DNA of 64,000 nucleotides from Centropus unirufus (Eukaryota; Chordata; Aves; Cuculiformes; Centropidae): NCBI GenBank assembly GCA_013397695.1, contig VYZI01000040.1, forward strand, positions 991,663-1,055,662, in the 5' to 3' direction. The translations under genes and the position numbers were made by a program. Under the pieces are notes generated by a model. It saw only the letters and a program-made list of their open reading frames with translations, did no database searches and was not told where the DNA came from. Below are positions 50,443 to 62,446 of this stretch, in pieces. Positions within the stretch are counted from its first letter, which is position 1. Every line of letters begins with the position of its first letter.

Positions 50443-51652
50443 CTAAGGACCCATGCTCTGCATAGAAAGCTCAGGCAATTTGTTGGAAACTGAAGTGCAC
50501 AGCAGGTGCCAAATTACTTTTATTGTTTGTCGTTTAGGTCTCTGCTTTGACTGAGTGACCTGTGTTTCATCTAGTACCTACAAAAGCAGTGGTAAATGAA
50601 TAGATTTCCACCTTTGTATTTCTTGGTAATATTTCCATTGTTGAGTTTTCAGCTTTAGTATGAACCTCAACATAATTTAATGCATAACATAAAGTGCAAA
50701 AATACGCATGACTCTGGAGAAAGTAACATCTCCAAATTATATATGAGATTGTATCCAGAAAACAAAAAATATTCATTTGCTCATAAAGACACATTTTGCA
50801 TACTTGAAAAATATTTTGTTATAAAGTTTATTCTACAGTAATGACAAGCACAAACTCCTCAAGAATATCAGACACTGGATTACACTTAATTGCCTGAGAC
50901 TGTTGGTGCCGGTCTTCTACTGGGAAAGAGAGATTCATCAGACTACTTGCAAGATTAAGGCTTGGCTAAATATTTATGCAAAAGTGGATTGTTAGGGAAT
51001 GAAACCTAAAATTCTCTACATGAAAAATCATGACATTTATTTTCATATTTTCCAAAGTAGCACGGGTTTCCCCAAAGACTTCAGAGAAACCCTGTGAGTT
51101 TGTAGAATATTAGGTTAACCTTATCAGTTTCAGGCTAGTCTTCCCAAGCAACATTACATCATTTCCTGAATAAGAAAAACAGAAGGTGGAAAAACATTGA
51201 AGGTTTCATGTGGATATGAATAATTTGGAAGATAAAGATAATTAGTAAGATTTCCTGAAGGGAACTTTTAATTTTCTGCATAGGAAAGCACTACAGAGAA
51301 GCATATGTAAAATGGTATCACCCTACCAACTGCATAACAAACACGTCTTATTGTTGTTTGTCTCTAGAATGTGCTACTACAAGGGATAAACTGAATTATC
51401 CTTCACTAATTGTACAAATCTTTTTTTTCTAAATGCAACATTAAATGCAAGCTGAATCTGAGACATTTTTTTAAAATATTAGGAAAAGAAAAGGTGAAAA
51501 AAAAGGTAAATTCTCTTTGAGGCTGGTAGTAGAATAGGTTGTCTTTATTGATTTTCTCCCTAAACCCTAAGGTTTCCTTAATCTTTGTGTAATGTAGGAA
51601 CAAAACACCTTATGTGGATTTGTGGTGAAAGCAATGGAGAGTACATGATGTA
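50443..51652. other. AT-rich non-coding stretch, nothing recognised
   Basis: Only short frames without domains. No repeat was named. Confidence 0.6.
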
Positions 51653-51694
51653 AGTCACATGGCTAGTTTTCTATAGTCACATGGTTAGTTTTTA
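51653..51694. repeat. 22-bp tandem duplication
   Basis: AGTCACATGGCTAGTTTT plus CTAT is followed immediately by AGTCACATGGTTAGTTTT. The units start at 51653 and 51675 and differ by one C/T substitution over the comparable part. Confidence 0.85.
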
Positions 51695-53901
51695 AAATAT
51701 GTATATTAATTCCAAGGATTTTGGTAACAAGATAAGAGATCAGTACCTCACTGGAATTTATTAAGTTCTACTAAATCCATATGGGAAAATATTGTTATGA
51801 TATAACATACTTTCAACTAATAGCAGGTGTTGTTTTATCTTAAAAAATATTTTAGAATGTTTGACAGTTTTAAATACAGTGAAATTAGAGTGTTCATGTA
51901 TATTGTTTTAGCTGCCTATAAGACATCACAGATTTCCAATATGAGTAAATCTTATAATTTTTCTGGCAAAATGCTTATTGGCATTGGAAACTCATTATAA
52001 TGGCTGATTTGACTTATTGATTTTAACACCTCATATACAAAGCGGTAAAGCAAATACACTTTATCCCAGCTTTCATGGTTTAGTTTTAATAATAAACACA
52101 TATGATTTTATTAAAGCATTTGTTTATACTAATTATGGTAAAGGAAGGGGTGTCCCAACTTCATGGTGTTTCAAAGCTCTCAAAACAAAACATTTTGAGT
52201 AAGCTGAATTGACACTTCCTTCACATTTTGGCTTGTAAAAGCTATGAAGCTGAAATATTTCAGGATAGGAATATTTTTAATTTTTCAGTTCAGATATCCG
52301 TTTCCCATCTAGTGATGCTGTTGAATTATAAGAAGTGAAGAGCAGGACAGACAATTCACAAATATCAGAAATCAATGTAGAAACTGCAGAAAACAGAAAC
52401 TCTTTATGCTGAAGGCAGGTAAATGAGGCATGTGTATGAGGCACCCAGGCCTGCCCCCACCTTGCCATGTCAAGGCAAAGAGCTTGGGAGCCAGCTCTGG
52501 CTTAGATAGCAGCTGGTCATATGGCAGCTGCTTGCCTCTTTGTTCCTTTTCTCTTGTTTCTCATTTGGCTGATATTTATGAAATGGCTGTCTCAAGTAGG
52601 CCAACACTGACTCTCGTCAGCCACTGCAGTACTGCAGAGTGCTTATGGTTCATACCTTGACGCAGTTTTAGTGGAATGTCAGTAGAAATTCCCTTCATTT
52701 CATGGACTTTGTATCAATTATTATTTTAACAAAATTTGGTATTTAATTCTGAGGCCTTTTTCTGATTTGAAAGCAAAATACTTTATATCATTAATGAAAG
52801 TTAAGTCAGAATTTCTGAAGTTATTATAAAATAGGGTTTTTTATCTTTTCTATTTAAAACCATGATTTCTTTCTTCTGTTAGAAATAAGATACATATTTT
52901 AAGGAAAAAAGATAAATATCAAAATCAGTGGTCATTTACTACTGTCCTCTCAAGTTCCCCTAAGTAACCACTGCAAGAATTACTGAATTATCACTGTATG
53001 TATACAAGTGATAAACTGGTAATATACTAAGAGCTCTGCAGCTTAGACACTAAAACTAGGCTAGCATAGTATTCTCAAAGCTGACATGCAGTAAGTGTAC
53101 ACTCCAAGGTGTACAGTAGCACAGCTGCAGCTTTCTCAGGAACAAGGAAAACCCTCAGGCTCTACCTTCCAAGGTTCAAGTCAGTAAATATTTTAAATTG
53201 GCTATCATTACTTCGTTAAATCTTGTTGGTCTTGTGCTTCTTCACTATGGGACCTCAGAATAAATGTCAGGAATAATTAGCCGACATTTGGTGAAAATCC
53301 CCAAAGAAAGAACTGTTATTCTGTAAATGTCTCAGCAGGAATTTTAGAAATATTTCATTGTATTGCCCTTTTATTGCACACAGTTGAGACTTTGACACTA
53401 TTCTGCCTTGAATTGAGTCCCTGCCTTCTCTTGCCTTGCCTAGAAATTACATGGTTTTGATGTTTTCATATATTTTGTTCTGAGAATGGATTAGTCTTTC
53501 ACTCCACAAAAGTCACTGGTAAATGAATATTGCTTTCAAAGAAAGTCAAACTGGATCAACTGGTCATGTTTGTATTTAATTTCCATTTTCTGTCAAAACG
53601 AATCTTTCACTTCCAATATTGAATACACTTAGAAAGATACTCTGTAATTATTTGTTCAGTGACTGAAAGCAAGGAACAAAAAAAAAAATCCAAAATGATG
53701 AAAATCTTATCAAATGAAAACTTATCTCCCATGAATTTCACCTCAATGCTGATAATGGCATCAATCCAAATTCCTTGACCAATGGAGGAGTCAAAAGTCA
53801 CAGAGCAGGTGCAAAACCACAGACTCATATCTGCCTGCAGAGGTATAAACCCAAACATTTCCTCACTTGTCTTTGGCAGAGCTCAACCACTGCTCGATAG
53901 T
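51695..53901. other. Non-coding stretch, no gene seen
   Basis: A GC-richer patch at 52430-52660 carries a 76-codon plus-strand frame without a recognised domain. Otherwise it is AT-rich and nothing was identified. Confidence 0.6.
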
Positions 53902-53937
53902 GTTCTGAGAAGGTGTTTCGTTCTGAGAAGGTGTTTC
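53902..53937. repeat. Exact 18-bp tandem duplication
   Basis: GTTCTGAGAAGGTGTTTC occurs twice in succession (53902-53919 and 53920-53937) without mismatch. It is a recent slippage or duplication event. Confidence 0.95.
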
Positions 53938-55566
53938 ATTAGTTCACATTGATGCCTTTCCATTGTATAAAAGAATTAAAAATGGTTTGAAGGAGAGATT
54001 TAAAACTCTCTAAGGTAAGTGGCGTGAATATCAAGATTATTGTTTCGCACCCATATTGCACTAATACTTATTGTTCTGATCTTTAGCTCCGAAACTACTT
54101 AAACGTCAGACCACTCTGCTTGATGCTCAGCAAGCATGAGAAGCCAGAGCTGCAGCAAAAATCAAGACCTCCAGGCTGCTATTTCAGCATGATCTTGAAT
54201 GATTAAAGCTATTGGTCTGAGGTTTATTTCAGCAAGGAAACAACATAAAAATGAACAAATATCTTACAATGTAAATAGGAAACTTCTCTCATAGTTTTAT
54301 AAGGAATACTTTGATATCCGTATTTTAACAAATAGCTGACATAAACACTTTATTCTGAAATAGCAGAAGAAAAAAAATATTTAGAACATAATCAAATTCT
54401 TTTACTATTGATATTTGATTTTCATTCAGTTCCAAAATCCCCTCATTATTTATGAAACCCTAATTAATTCCCAGTCCCTCATAAATATATGATGTTTAAC
54501 ATATGCTTTTTGCTTAACAGGCCTTTATGTAGGAGTAAATTTTGCTGACAGTCAAAGTAAAAATATAAGTTATGCAAAGGCCCAATCTTGGTCTGCAGAG
54601 ATAAAAAAGAAAGAAATAACGATATTAAGAGTAACACTGAAAATCATTCTAGAAGATAATAATCTTGTTCCAGGGGAAAATAACTGTGACATTATGAGCT
54701 GAAAATTATAAATTTAGGTCAAATGTTAATGTTTTGATTAAACGTATGAAACTGTAGCTGTTGTGAAATCACAGGTATATGGGTATATAAACCAAATGTA
54801 TGACTCTTAGGCACTTTGTAAAGCCCCAAAATCTGACTTGGTTTTGATATTCAAAACATGCTGTCTTCACTTTTAAAATTATAGCATCCCTTGATTCTAC
54901 AATGAGCTGGAAACAGAGCCAAGAGTTATAAAAAAAACATTGTGCATATGGCAGCCAAAATCCTCATTCCCAGATCCATTTCAGGCATTTATGTTCAGTC
55001 AATAGCAAACTCTTTAATACCTGGTTAGGATGTTATTTATGATTTTTTTTCCAAGTATGCCTCTTCCTGCTGATCTCTAGCATATTTCATGTTGTCTGTA
55101 GCTGCAACCACAGAAATTCTCCACTGGGTTACCGTTCATTTGGTTATGCATCAGACAAGGACTATTCTAAGAAATTATTAGCAGGTAGCTATGATGAAAA
55201 ACAATGCTGACCATTCACTATCTGTAAACCTATCTATGTAAAGCAGGGCACTATGGAAACACAAAGGTGAATCTAGTATGAGGTAATATTGAGGTTTGCC
55301 TTTCCTGAGAGTAGATGCAAATTTTACCTTTGCATTTATTTTGACCTCTCAGAAAGCTGCAGAAACCAACATTTAGAGTAAAGGGGGGAAATATTTACAG
55401 TAAATCTCTGCTACCTTTATGATATACATGTTTTGCCACTGGGATATAAGTAGTATGCTTGCCTCTTTCAGATTGCTATTTTTTCTTAATTTTCTCCTTT
55501 CTTCTCATTAGATTAGCATCCTCTTCCTGTGTCTGGAATTGCAAAGAGTTGTAATCACACTTCAGA
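53938..55566. other. AT-rich non-coding stretch, nothing recognised
   Basis: No gene, RNA gene or nameable repeat was seen. Confidence 0.6.
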
Positions 55567-55605
55567 AATTCCCCAGGAAAATTCCCCAGAAATTCCCCAG
55601 GAAAA
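55567..55605. repeat. Short imperfect tandem repeat of AATTCCCCAGG
   Basis: AAATTCCCCAGGAA, AATTCCCCAG and AAATTCCCCAGGAAA follow one another. Each unit contains ATTCCCC, close to half of an NF-kB-like site, but the array is most simply slippage-derived. Confidence 0.8.
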
Positions 55606-58600
55606 ATAAGAAAGACTGGTGGAAAGTGTGTGGGAGGGGGTCCAAATAACACTTTTTTCTTCTCTAGTCTCCAGTGAGTGATGCAGAATACAGGTCAACT
55701 GTGAGAAAATGAGGCTGACAATGCTCTCCTATGTCACTGTGGTCAAATACTGTCAAAATGGGAACCATGTCTAATGTGGAAATAGATTGGAGGTTACACA
55801 GCAATATCAATTGTGCCAGTAGCACACTATACAGGAAAAAATTGCTGCTTGTTTGAGAGTTGTCACTACTCCTTGCAGGGAGGCTCCTGCCATGCGCTCA
55901 GCTGTGCCACAGAGCTGGGTTTTTTATTGCTTCTGCTGTGCTCTGTGCTTTCTTCAAGCACTCAGTGCTTTGAAGGACTAGAACACAACCTCATCCCTTC
56001 CCCAAGTATCATATTTAATGTTTGGATTCCAAAACTGGATCCGAACAGGTTAGGTGCATTTTGAACTCAACTAGTACTTCAAATGTGAGTACTCCCAAAA
56101 CTAGCTAGGAAAGAACTCTGATCTTTCAAGAAATATTTACTCTAGGAGTAGGACTCAGCTCATTTCTTGACCTTTCTCTTCCTTTCCCTCTTTTTTTCTA
56201 CCCCAATGTTCATGTTGTATATGTCAGTATTGTATGGTTTATGTATGTACTGTTATGTGAATACTTTCCAATGTGCAAGCTCTTCCTTTTCCCAATTAGG
56301 ATTAAAAAAAAGAAAAACAATCCCACTGTCCATGCCAAAGATCTCTACTGAATTATTACTGGAATTTACTGATGTGAAAATCTCATTCATATTCTTTGTT
56401 TTGATCCTTCTGGGGAATGTATGGGTGTGTGTGGGTGTTGGTATGGCCATGGAAATTTCCCTTCAGATGATGAGACAAGAGACTTAACTTTTATTCTGTC
56501 ACAAGCACTCCAAAATGATTTGTCAGCACCTGTTCAAGCTTTATACATATCTGAAGCTATTATTTATTAGTGTTTGTGAACATGATTACTGAATAATGTT
56601 CTAATTCAGCCACACATGCAATTATGTTGCCTCTTCTATCATACTTATTGACCTATTTTAAGAACGTATTGAATAAATGGAGTAAGTTACATTCTTTTTT
56701 TGTCTGGCCTCTGACGACCTATATTTTTGTAGGAGAAAATATAAACTATAAAAGTAAAAAAGCAAATAAATATTCTTATTTTTCTAGTTATGTAAATTAG
56801 ATAGCATCATAAGTTTGAATATTTACAGCAAACGTTCTGTCATGCAAGAATTAAAAAAATATTTTTAAACACTTCGGTAAAAAAAGGAAAAGAGACAATT
56901 ACTGAAGGAAATAGAAAATACAGGACACCTGAATTTAAAACAGTTTGTCTCTAAAGATGAATAGCCTAAGAATAATAACCTAAGTGTCTGTTGCCTTCTC
57001 ATGATATTTTAAATGACTGGTATCATGAGAAAAAGAAAAAAAAAATCAAAATTAAAAGAGGAAGGTATATAAAATGGGAGTAGGGACAACCTGAAAGTAC
57101 TCTGCTTTCCACAATGTAGTTATAAAAATATCCAAGTAAACAACTTAGCAAAAATAACAGTTATGTGTGATGCTGGGGATCATGCTAAGAAAGCGAAGCC
57201 TTAATTAAAATTAATAGTCCTGTGAAAAACTTTGTTATGACAGACTCAGCGTACCTTCCCTCTTGTGATTTTCCATGAGAAGTCCCAGTCTGCTTCTTCT
57301 TGCAGGAGACCATCTGACAGCTGCAGGTGTTATGCCTCATGCCTACAAAGCAGGAGATTATGGTGGAAATCTTAATAAAATGACAGAAGAGCAATGAAGC
57401 AAGTTGAAAGGCTCATTGTATCAACCAGACAGCAGAGAATTAGAAGGGGAGAAAAACCCACCAATTTAGAGATGCTGTGCAGTGTTCCTAAAGATGCTCA
57501 AAGTAAAGAGTCTAACATCTGTAATGAAGAATAACTTTTACAAAATGATACTGATGTGTAAAAAAGGCGAACTTAGTAATATAGCTCAGTCATTTTCCAG
57601 GCATTTTGGAGTGCCAGGATCCCATGGGATACATTCTTTCCTTTATCCTCAGTCTCAGATCTACTGTACATGTTTTGTAATATGTGTTCCCTTTCACTAG
57701 CAGGAAATTTTTGAGGGTTTTATCCATTTCCCTAACTTTCCAGTTGGTCAAGTGTTCTGTAAGATCTATATTTCCACTTAGGTTGCCAGAGTAATCCTAG
57801 TTTTTCTTCCCCACACACATGCAGATTAATTCTACAGTAAGCAAGCATGATAGTAACACATGAAACCTACCCTGCATGCCTTGTGAATGCTAGGTAAAGC
57901 TGATTTTTTTTTGTATATTGGGATTAATTTTTCATACACAGATTAATTATATAACACATTGGTTTTGGTCCAGCATGTTCTGGATGCAATTGACTTTCTG
58001 CAAATGTTTTACACTTAATGGTTTATGTTTATGTGAAGTAAGTACAAGGTACCTGGCACATTTCAGATGGACTGCATTTCTACAGCTAACTAGCTCAGCA
58101 TGGGCATAGAAGGTATAATATAACATGACATAGCATATCTAAATTCATAAAAACCCCAATTCACTTCCTTCTGGTGGATTTTCTTCAGTGGTACCATGGG
58201 TTCCTACTCTCTCAGTACACCAGCTTTGTATGAGGCTTTGTAGGAAAGTATAGTCAGAATGAGATTGATCAAAACATTCAAAGACAACACATTTAATGTA
58301 ACCTTCTGAGAGGTACGGCAGTAATTTTTAACTTTCTTTCACAGCAAGACACAGTCTGGAACAAATTTTAGTTAAGAAATGAAACCAGAAATGCTCCAAT
58401 TAGGATCTGAGCTGAGGAGGAAAAGTTGAATGGAAAGTGTATGTGGATGTGTGTGCAGCTCTGGACAGAGGAGGGGTGGTGCCAAGTTTAAAAAAAATAT
58501 TGCAATTTACACTGTAAAGAGGAGGGAAGAGAGGTATATCTCCTAAGTTAATTGCAACTGTAATTCTATTTAAAATGCAGTCTCACATAGTGCTTTTCTT

Positions 58601-58873
58601 ACTCAAGTTTCCTTTAATGTCGCTTCTTTGTTGAGTATTAGAGGCCTTTGAACTAAGTCCCTTAGGTTCTACTGAAAACCTCGGGCTTAATCTTTTGTTT
58701 TACTCTTTCTTCAATCATATCTATATTTTTTCTCCATCACTTGTGGTCATCAAAAGGATTCTACCCATCTAGTCCAGAAAGCTGACAAAATTTAGTCACT
58801 GGTGTTATAAAAGATGTTCTTAAACTCACCTCTTGAGAACCTCTGCTTATTCAAATCACCATATGCACTTGGG
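55606..58873. other. Non-coding stretch, no gene seen
   Basis: Frames at 55813-56064 and 56167-56487 (83 and 106 codons, plus strand) encode hydrophobic Ser/Leu/Phe-rich peptides without a recognisable domain, and the second is opposed by a 65-codon minus frame. No transposon was named. Confidence 0.55.
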
Positions 58874-58902
58874 TGACAGCTGTCATCTACTGTCATTTGC
58901 AT
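58874..58902. promoter_or_regulatory. TALE-homeodomain palindrome next to an octamer
   Basis: TGACAGCTGTCA at 58874-58885 is a perfect 12-bp palindrome identical to the dimeric motif known for TALE homeodomain proteins (MEIS, PKNOX, TGIF), and it contains the E-box CAGCTG. Five bases on, TGTCA (58891-58895) supplies another TALE half-site, which overlaps an exact ATTTGCAT POU octamer at 58895-58902. Such density of developmental-factor motifs suggests a distal enhancer. The sequence match is certain; the function is inferred. Confidence 0.35.
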
Positions 58903-61119
58903 CAGAGAAATACTGATATTACATGCAAACACTTGAATGAGAAAGCTTATCAGGTACTTAGCTTGGCATCCTATTTTTTTGCTCTGACGGAGCTGATGTG
59001 AGCTGTTTATGTCTAACAGCTATATTATTATGGTTATTGAGCAAAACAGCTGCAGAAATACATGTTCATTTATTTCCCATTGGTTTTCTAGAGATCAGGT
59101 GATGCTGAATTACAATGTCTGTAGCTTTGATCTTCATGAAAAATGCAGCATATTTTTTAACCTATAATTTTAATTTTATCTGAATTTTGCCTTTATATAA
59201 AACCAGTTCCAAGATGGAAACTGATGCAGGGTACAATACTATTCACTGGAAAAATAGAGACACCTTATGATGGTAAGAGTAATTAAATTTTCAAGGACAA
59301 GTCTAAATATGTTAGACTAAGCACCTGTTTTTACAGACATTTGCTGCAGAAATCAGGAGACTAAATGAGGAGTTCACAAATTATACTCTGAAACATTTTT
59401 GACTAAGTGTTTCATGGAGACACAAATGGAGGCTCTTTACTAATCCCCACATTTTGCAGTCACCCTCTCAATCACTTCAGTTTGTCTTCTAGTGGCTTGA
59501 GGCAGTTCAACCAGCAGTTTTCTTTATAGTGGGTCTAAAAGGGATTATCATGCACTAACCTTCCCAATGCATGCTTCCAGGCACCCACAAAAACTGTGGG
59601 ACCAGCAAGATCCCTTCTCTTAATTTACCTGACTTTGATGATCCCTTTGACTTCCCACTACTGACACTCAATCCAGCATTGCTCCATTTGTCTCACGTTT
59701 AGCCTATGGGTACCGGACCAATGTTAACTAATTATGCATATTTCCAGAATGAAGGAATTAAGAAAGCTTTGTTTCTTGTGGCTTTGTATCTTATGGATGG
59801 AATTCTTGGAGCTAGAGGAAAAATGAAGTATGACTGAGAAGTGCTGCTCTGGAGGTAGGATCTCTAAAAGATGTCTCAGAAGGGTAAGCTCTTCATTGAC
59901 AAGGATAAATAAATTCATTCTGCAAGATGTGTCTGTGGGGGCACTAAAAATCCCTTTTCCTTTTTTTTTTTTAGGAAATGTAGAGCTATTTCAGTTCTAC
60001 TCTTGGTACAAGTTGACCAAGATGCAAAGTTATTGAGAGCATTGGGAAAACTAATACATAGACACACACACATACACAGAGTAGCGTGCTGGAAACTTAT
60101 TTTCAAAAAGAATCAACAGGGAAAAAGAAAGTGATTAGAACAAAAAAACCGTGGGTAGGGAAAGACTTTCTTATTGACTCTTCCTGCTCCTCCAGATATC
60201 GCCCCCTCATGATGTCCTGCAAGTACTTTACAGTTTCGAAAGTTCATGTTAAATCCTAACATATGCTTTTAATTTGAGGTCTCAAAGCAACATTTTCCAA
60301 ATTAGGAAGTCTGGAATCAAGCCTGGAAGTGCAAATAGAAGTGGAGTCGTGAATGGAAAGGTTTGGCAACTGTGGTATAAAGCTTACTCATTCCACCCAA
60401 CCAGATTTTCAGCAAGATGTTGTTAGTATTGAGTTTACAACTGAATTAAGTAGCTCCCTGGATAGATGGTCTTCAGAAAAAAGGCAGCTTGGAGAGTTAA
60501 GATTCCTTTTATGTTCTTCAGGTTGCTGCCATTGTATTAAAACTCAGCTATTTTGCACAATATTTAGATTTTCCGATGCTGTAGTTCTTTTAACTTAATA
60601 TCTGCAGAAATTCTGCTATAAGAGGAAACATATCACTACCACTTTCCCCTTCTCCCCTGTATTTGCTCTTTCACAAAATGGCTTCATGTATAAAGACAAG
60701 TGCAAGACAGTCACTGTGTGATCCAACTATGGAATAGAGTTCTACTGCTGGTGATGTTGAAATTATGTCACAATCGTTGGCTGAAATCCTGTCCTTGCGA
60801 GCAATGGCAACATTTCCTTGGCAGAATGTGTGAGAGACATGATTTCCCTCCTTGTCATAGGCTGCAGAGGGTGAATTACTATGTGTGAGAGCTTTTGTCA
60901 TTATCATTACTGCAGTTATGTTCTAAGAAAATTCCTATCTCTGTGTTTCAGTTTAATCGATAAAATTAGATCCCTAATTCAGTCTTCTCTTCAGTGGTTG
61001 TATGATTTTCTGTGAGCATCAAAGCAGAAGAATTTGGCAGGAATTTGTGTGAAGAAAAGGAAGGATTGAAAAAGAGAATTACCAATGGACTAATCTAGAT
61101 GGTGTTTCGTGCCTAAACT
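58903..61119. other. Non-coding stretch, no gene seen
   Basis: A T12 run at 59961-59972 followed by AGG makes a strong-looking polypyrimidine-AG, but no exon structure is apparent. A short CA-rich tract lies at 60061-60079. Opposed frames on both strands near 60671-60907 are mutual shadows. Confidence 0.6.
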
Positions 61120-61120
61120 T

Positions 61121-61226
61121 TCTTTATTAGTTTTTTTTTTATTTGTCTTGATTCTTTTTTTTTTGTTCTTATTTACCTTTACTTGGAACTGTCTGCACAG
61201 AAAAAAAGACAGAAAATAAAAAAAAA
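61121..61226. repeat. T-rich then A-rich low-complexity tract
   Basis: Several runs of 8 to 10 T (61131-61140 and 61154-61164) are followed by A-rich sequence with runs of 7 to 10 A (61201-61226). The T-rich and A-rich halves could pair weakly. No repeat family was identified. Confidence 0.8.
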
Positions 61227-61447
61227 ACAGAAAATGCCTGCTATCTTTAAACACACTAGGAGTAAATTACTGATATGCTCAAGTGATTTTGAGATTTATC
61301 ATAACACTGCCTACTTTGTGACCTTTAAGTCTTGAATTGGTCCATTTTTCAATCATGCATCCGACTTGCAACATTTTTATACAACTGCTGTTCACTCAGA
61401 TCCTGTGGCTAATTATTATAATCGCCTCATATTTGCAAATGCTCTTT

Positions 61448-61500
61448 GGAGGCTTGAACCCAGGTCGCTCCATCCTATTCTGTTACAGGGGAAATAGAAA
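61448..61500 (-). repeat. Possible tRNA-derived SINE head, minus strand
   Basis: The complement reads AGGATGGAGCGACCTGGGTT then CAAGCC, resembling the B-box region of the sauropsid tRNA-SINE also seen at 62384 (GAGACCCAGGTTCAAGTCCC). Only the B-box part is convincing; the A-box side is not clear. Confidence 0.35.
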
Positions 61501-62383
61501 GAGCAAGTCCCCTAGTTCGCAGTAACATTGACAAGGAGTAGTTAACCTGAACCCTCAATTATGTGCAGAAAATCTGCACATCCTGCTCAATTAAGAATGC
61601 TTTTTCCCATGGAACAGGTCCTAAATTTTTAAATAGTTTGATTGGAATTCTAAAAACAGCAAGAGAGAAGATTAATTGTGTTAATAATTGGAAAGCTGAA
61701 TGTTAACATTTTTCCCCCATAGGATCTGCCTAAATGTTATTACGCTCACAGCTAACAGCAGTAATAATCTGTGTGTAAATAACTTGATGTACATGTAAAT
61801 TGACCAAGAGTTTGTTAGAAATAATTGAAAAATTAATTCTAAGTTTAGAATGAAGAGTTTAATTGTGTCTGCTCCTTGATTTACACTATGAAAAGGAAGA
61901 ATACAAGGGCAAGATAATTCAATCGGTCCCATGACTAACATCGTCAACCTATCTCTTTGCTTACCCTGTGGTATGAATAAACATTGCTTCTAACTAAGCC
62001 ACACTCTCTTCCAAGCACCTTTGGCAACTGGAGATGCATGAAATGTTGCTAAGACACTCCTTTCACACTTTCTGTTAGCACTCAGTGCAGATAGAGCAAC
62101 CCAGAGCAATAGGCAAAAACCCCTTTCAACATCTTCCTCCAGTAAGATCATTCCCCAAAAGGCTTCATTTAGTAAGACCAGTTTTTCTCTTCCTCATGGT
62201 CTTTGGCAGAGTTCTTTCAGAGGCCTTCTACATAGCATTTTTCACCTAACAATCTTTTTTAAAGTATAATTAATTTTTAGATCTACAATAAAGAGGATCC
62301 TGTAGCCTGTTGCAACCTGGCAGGCCACCAAGTGTTGGATGACCATAAGTTTAGTTGTCAGATGGTGGTTGCCTGACCATCTT
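61501..62383. other. Non-coding stretch, no gene seen
   Basis: AT-rich, with no recognised gene. The segment 62305-62383 adjoins the SINE head and may be its body, including the imperfect inverted repeat GCCTG...CAGGC at 62308-62324. Confidence 0.5.
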
Positions 62384-62446
62384 ATTCAGAGCAGAAATTT
62401 GAACCAGGGTCTTCCTCTTCACTTGTGAGCATGCTGATCACTATTA
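62384..62446 (-). repeat. tRNA-derived SINE head, minus strand
   Basis: The complement reads TAGTGATCAGCATGCTCACA, then GAGGAAGACCCTGG and TTCAAATTTCTGCTCTGAA. This follows the tRNA-related head of an amniote SINE (TAGTGGTTAGAGCACTCAC...GGAGACCCAGGTTCAAGTCCCTGCTCTGAA) almost block for block, with A-box-like and B-box-like (GGTTCAAAT) elements in place. It is too diverged at both ends to be a functional tRNA gene. The family name is from memory. Confidence 0.65.

Noticed and set aside
59961..59973. Strong splice acceptor (T12 then AG)
   Set aside because: No plausible exon, donor or coding continuation follows. T-runs ending in AG are common in AT-rich DNA.
62384..62446. Functional tRNA gene on the minus strand
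   Set aside because: The B box is degraded, no acceptor stem pairs, and the match is to a SINE head rather than to a tRNA.
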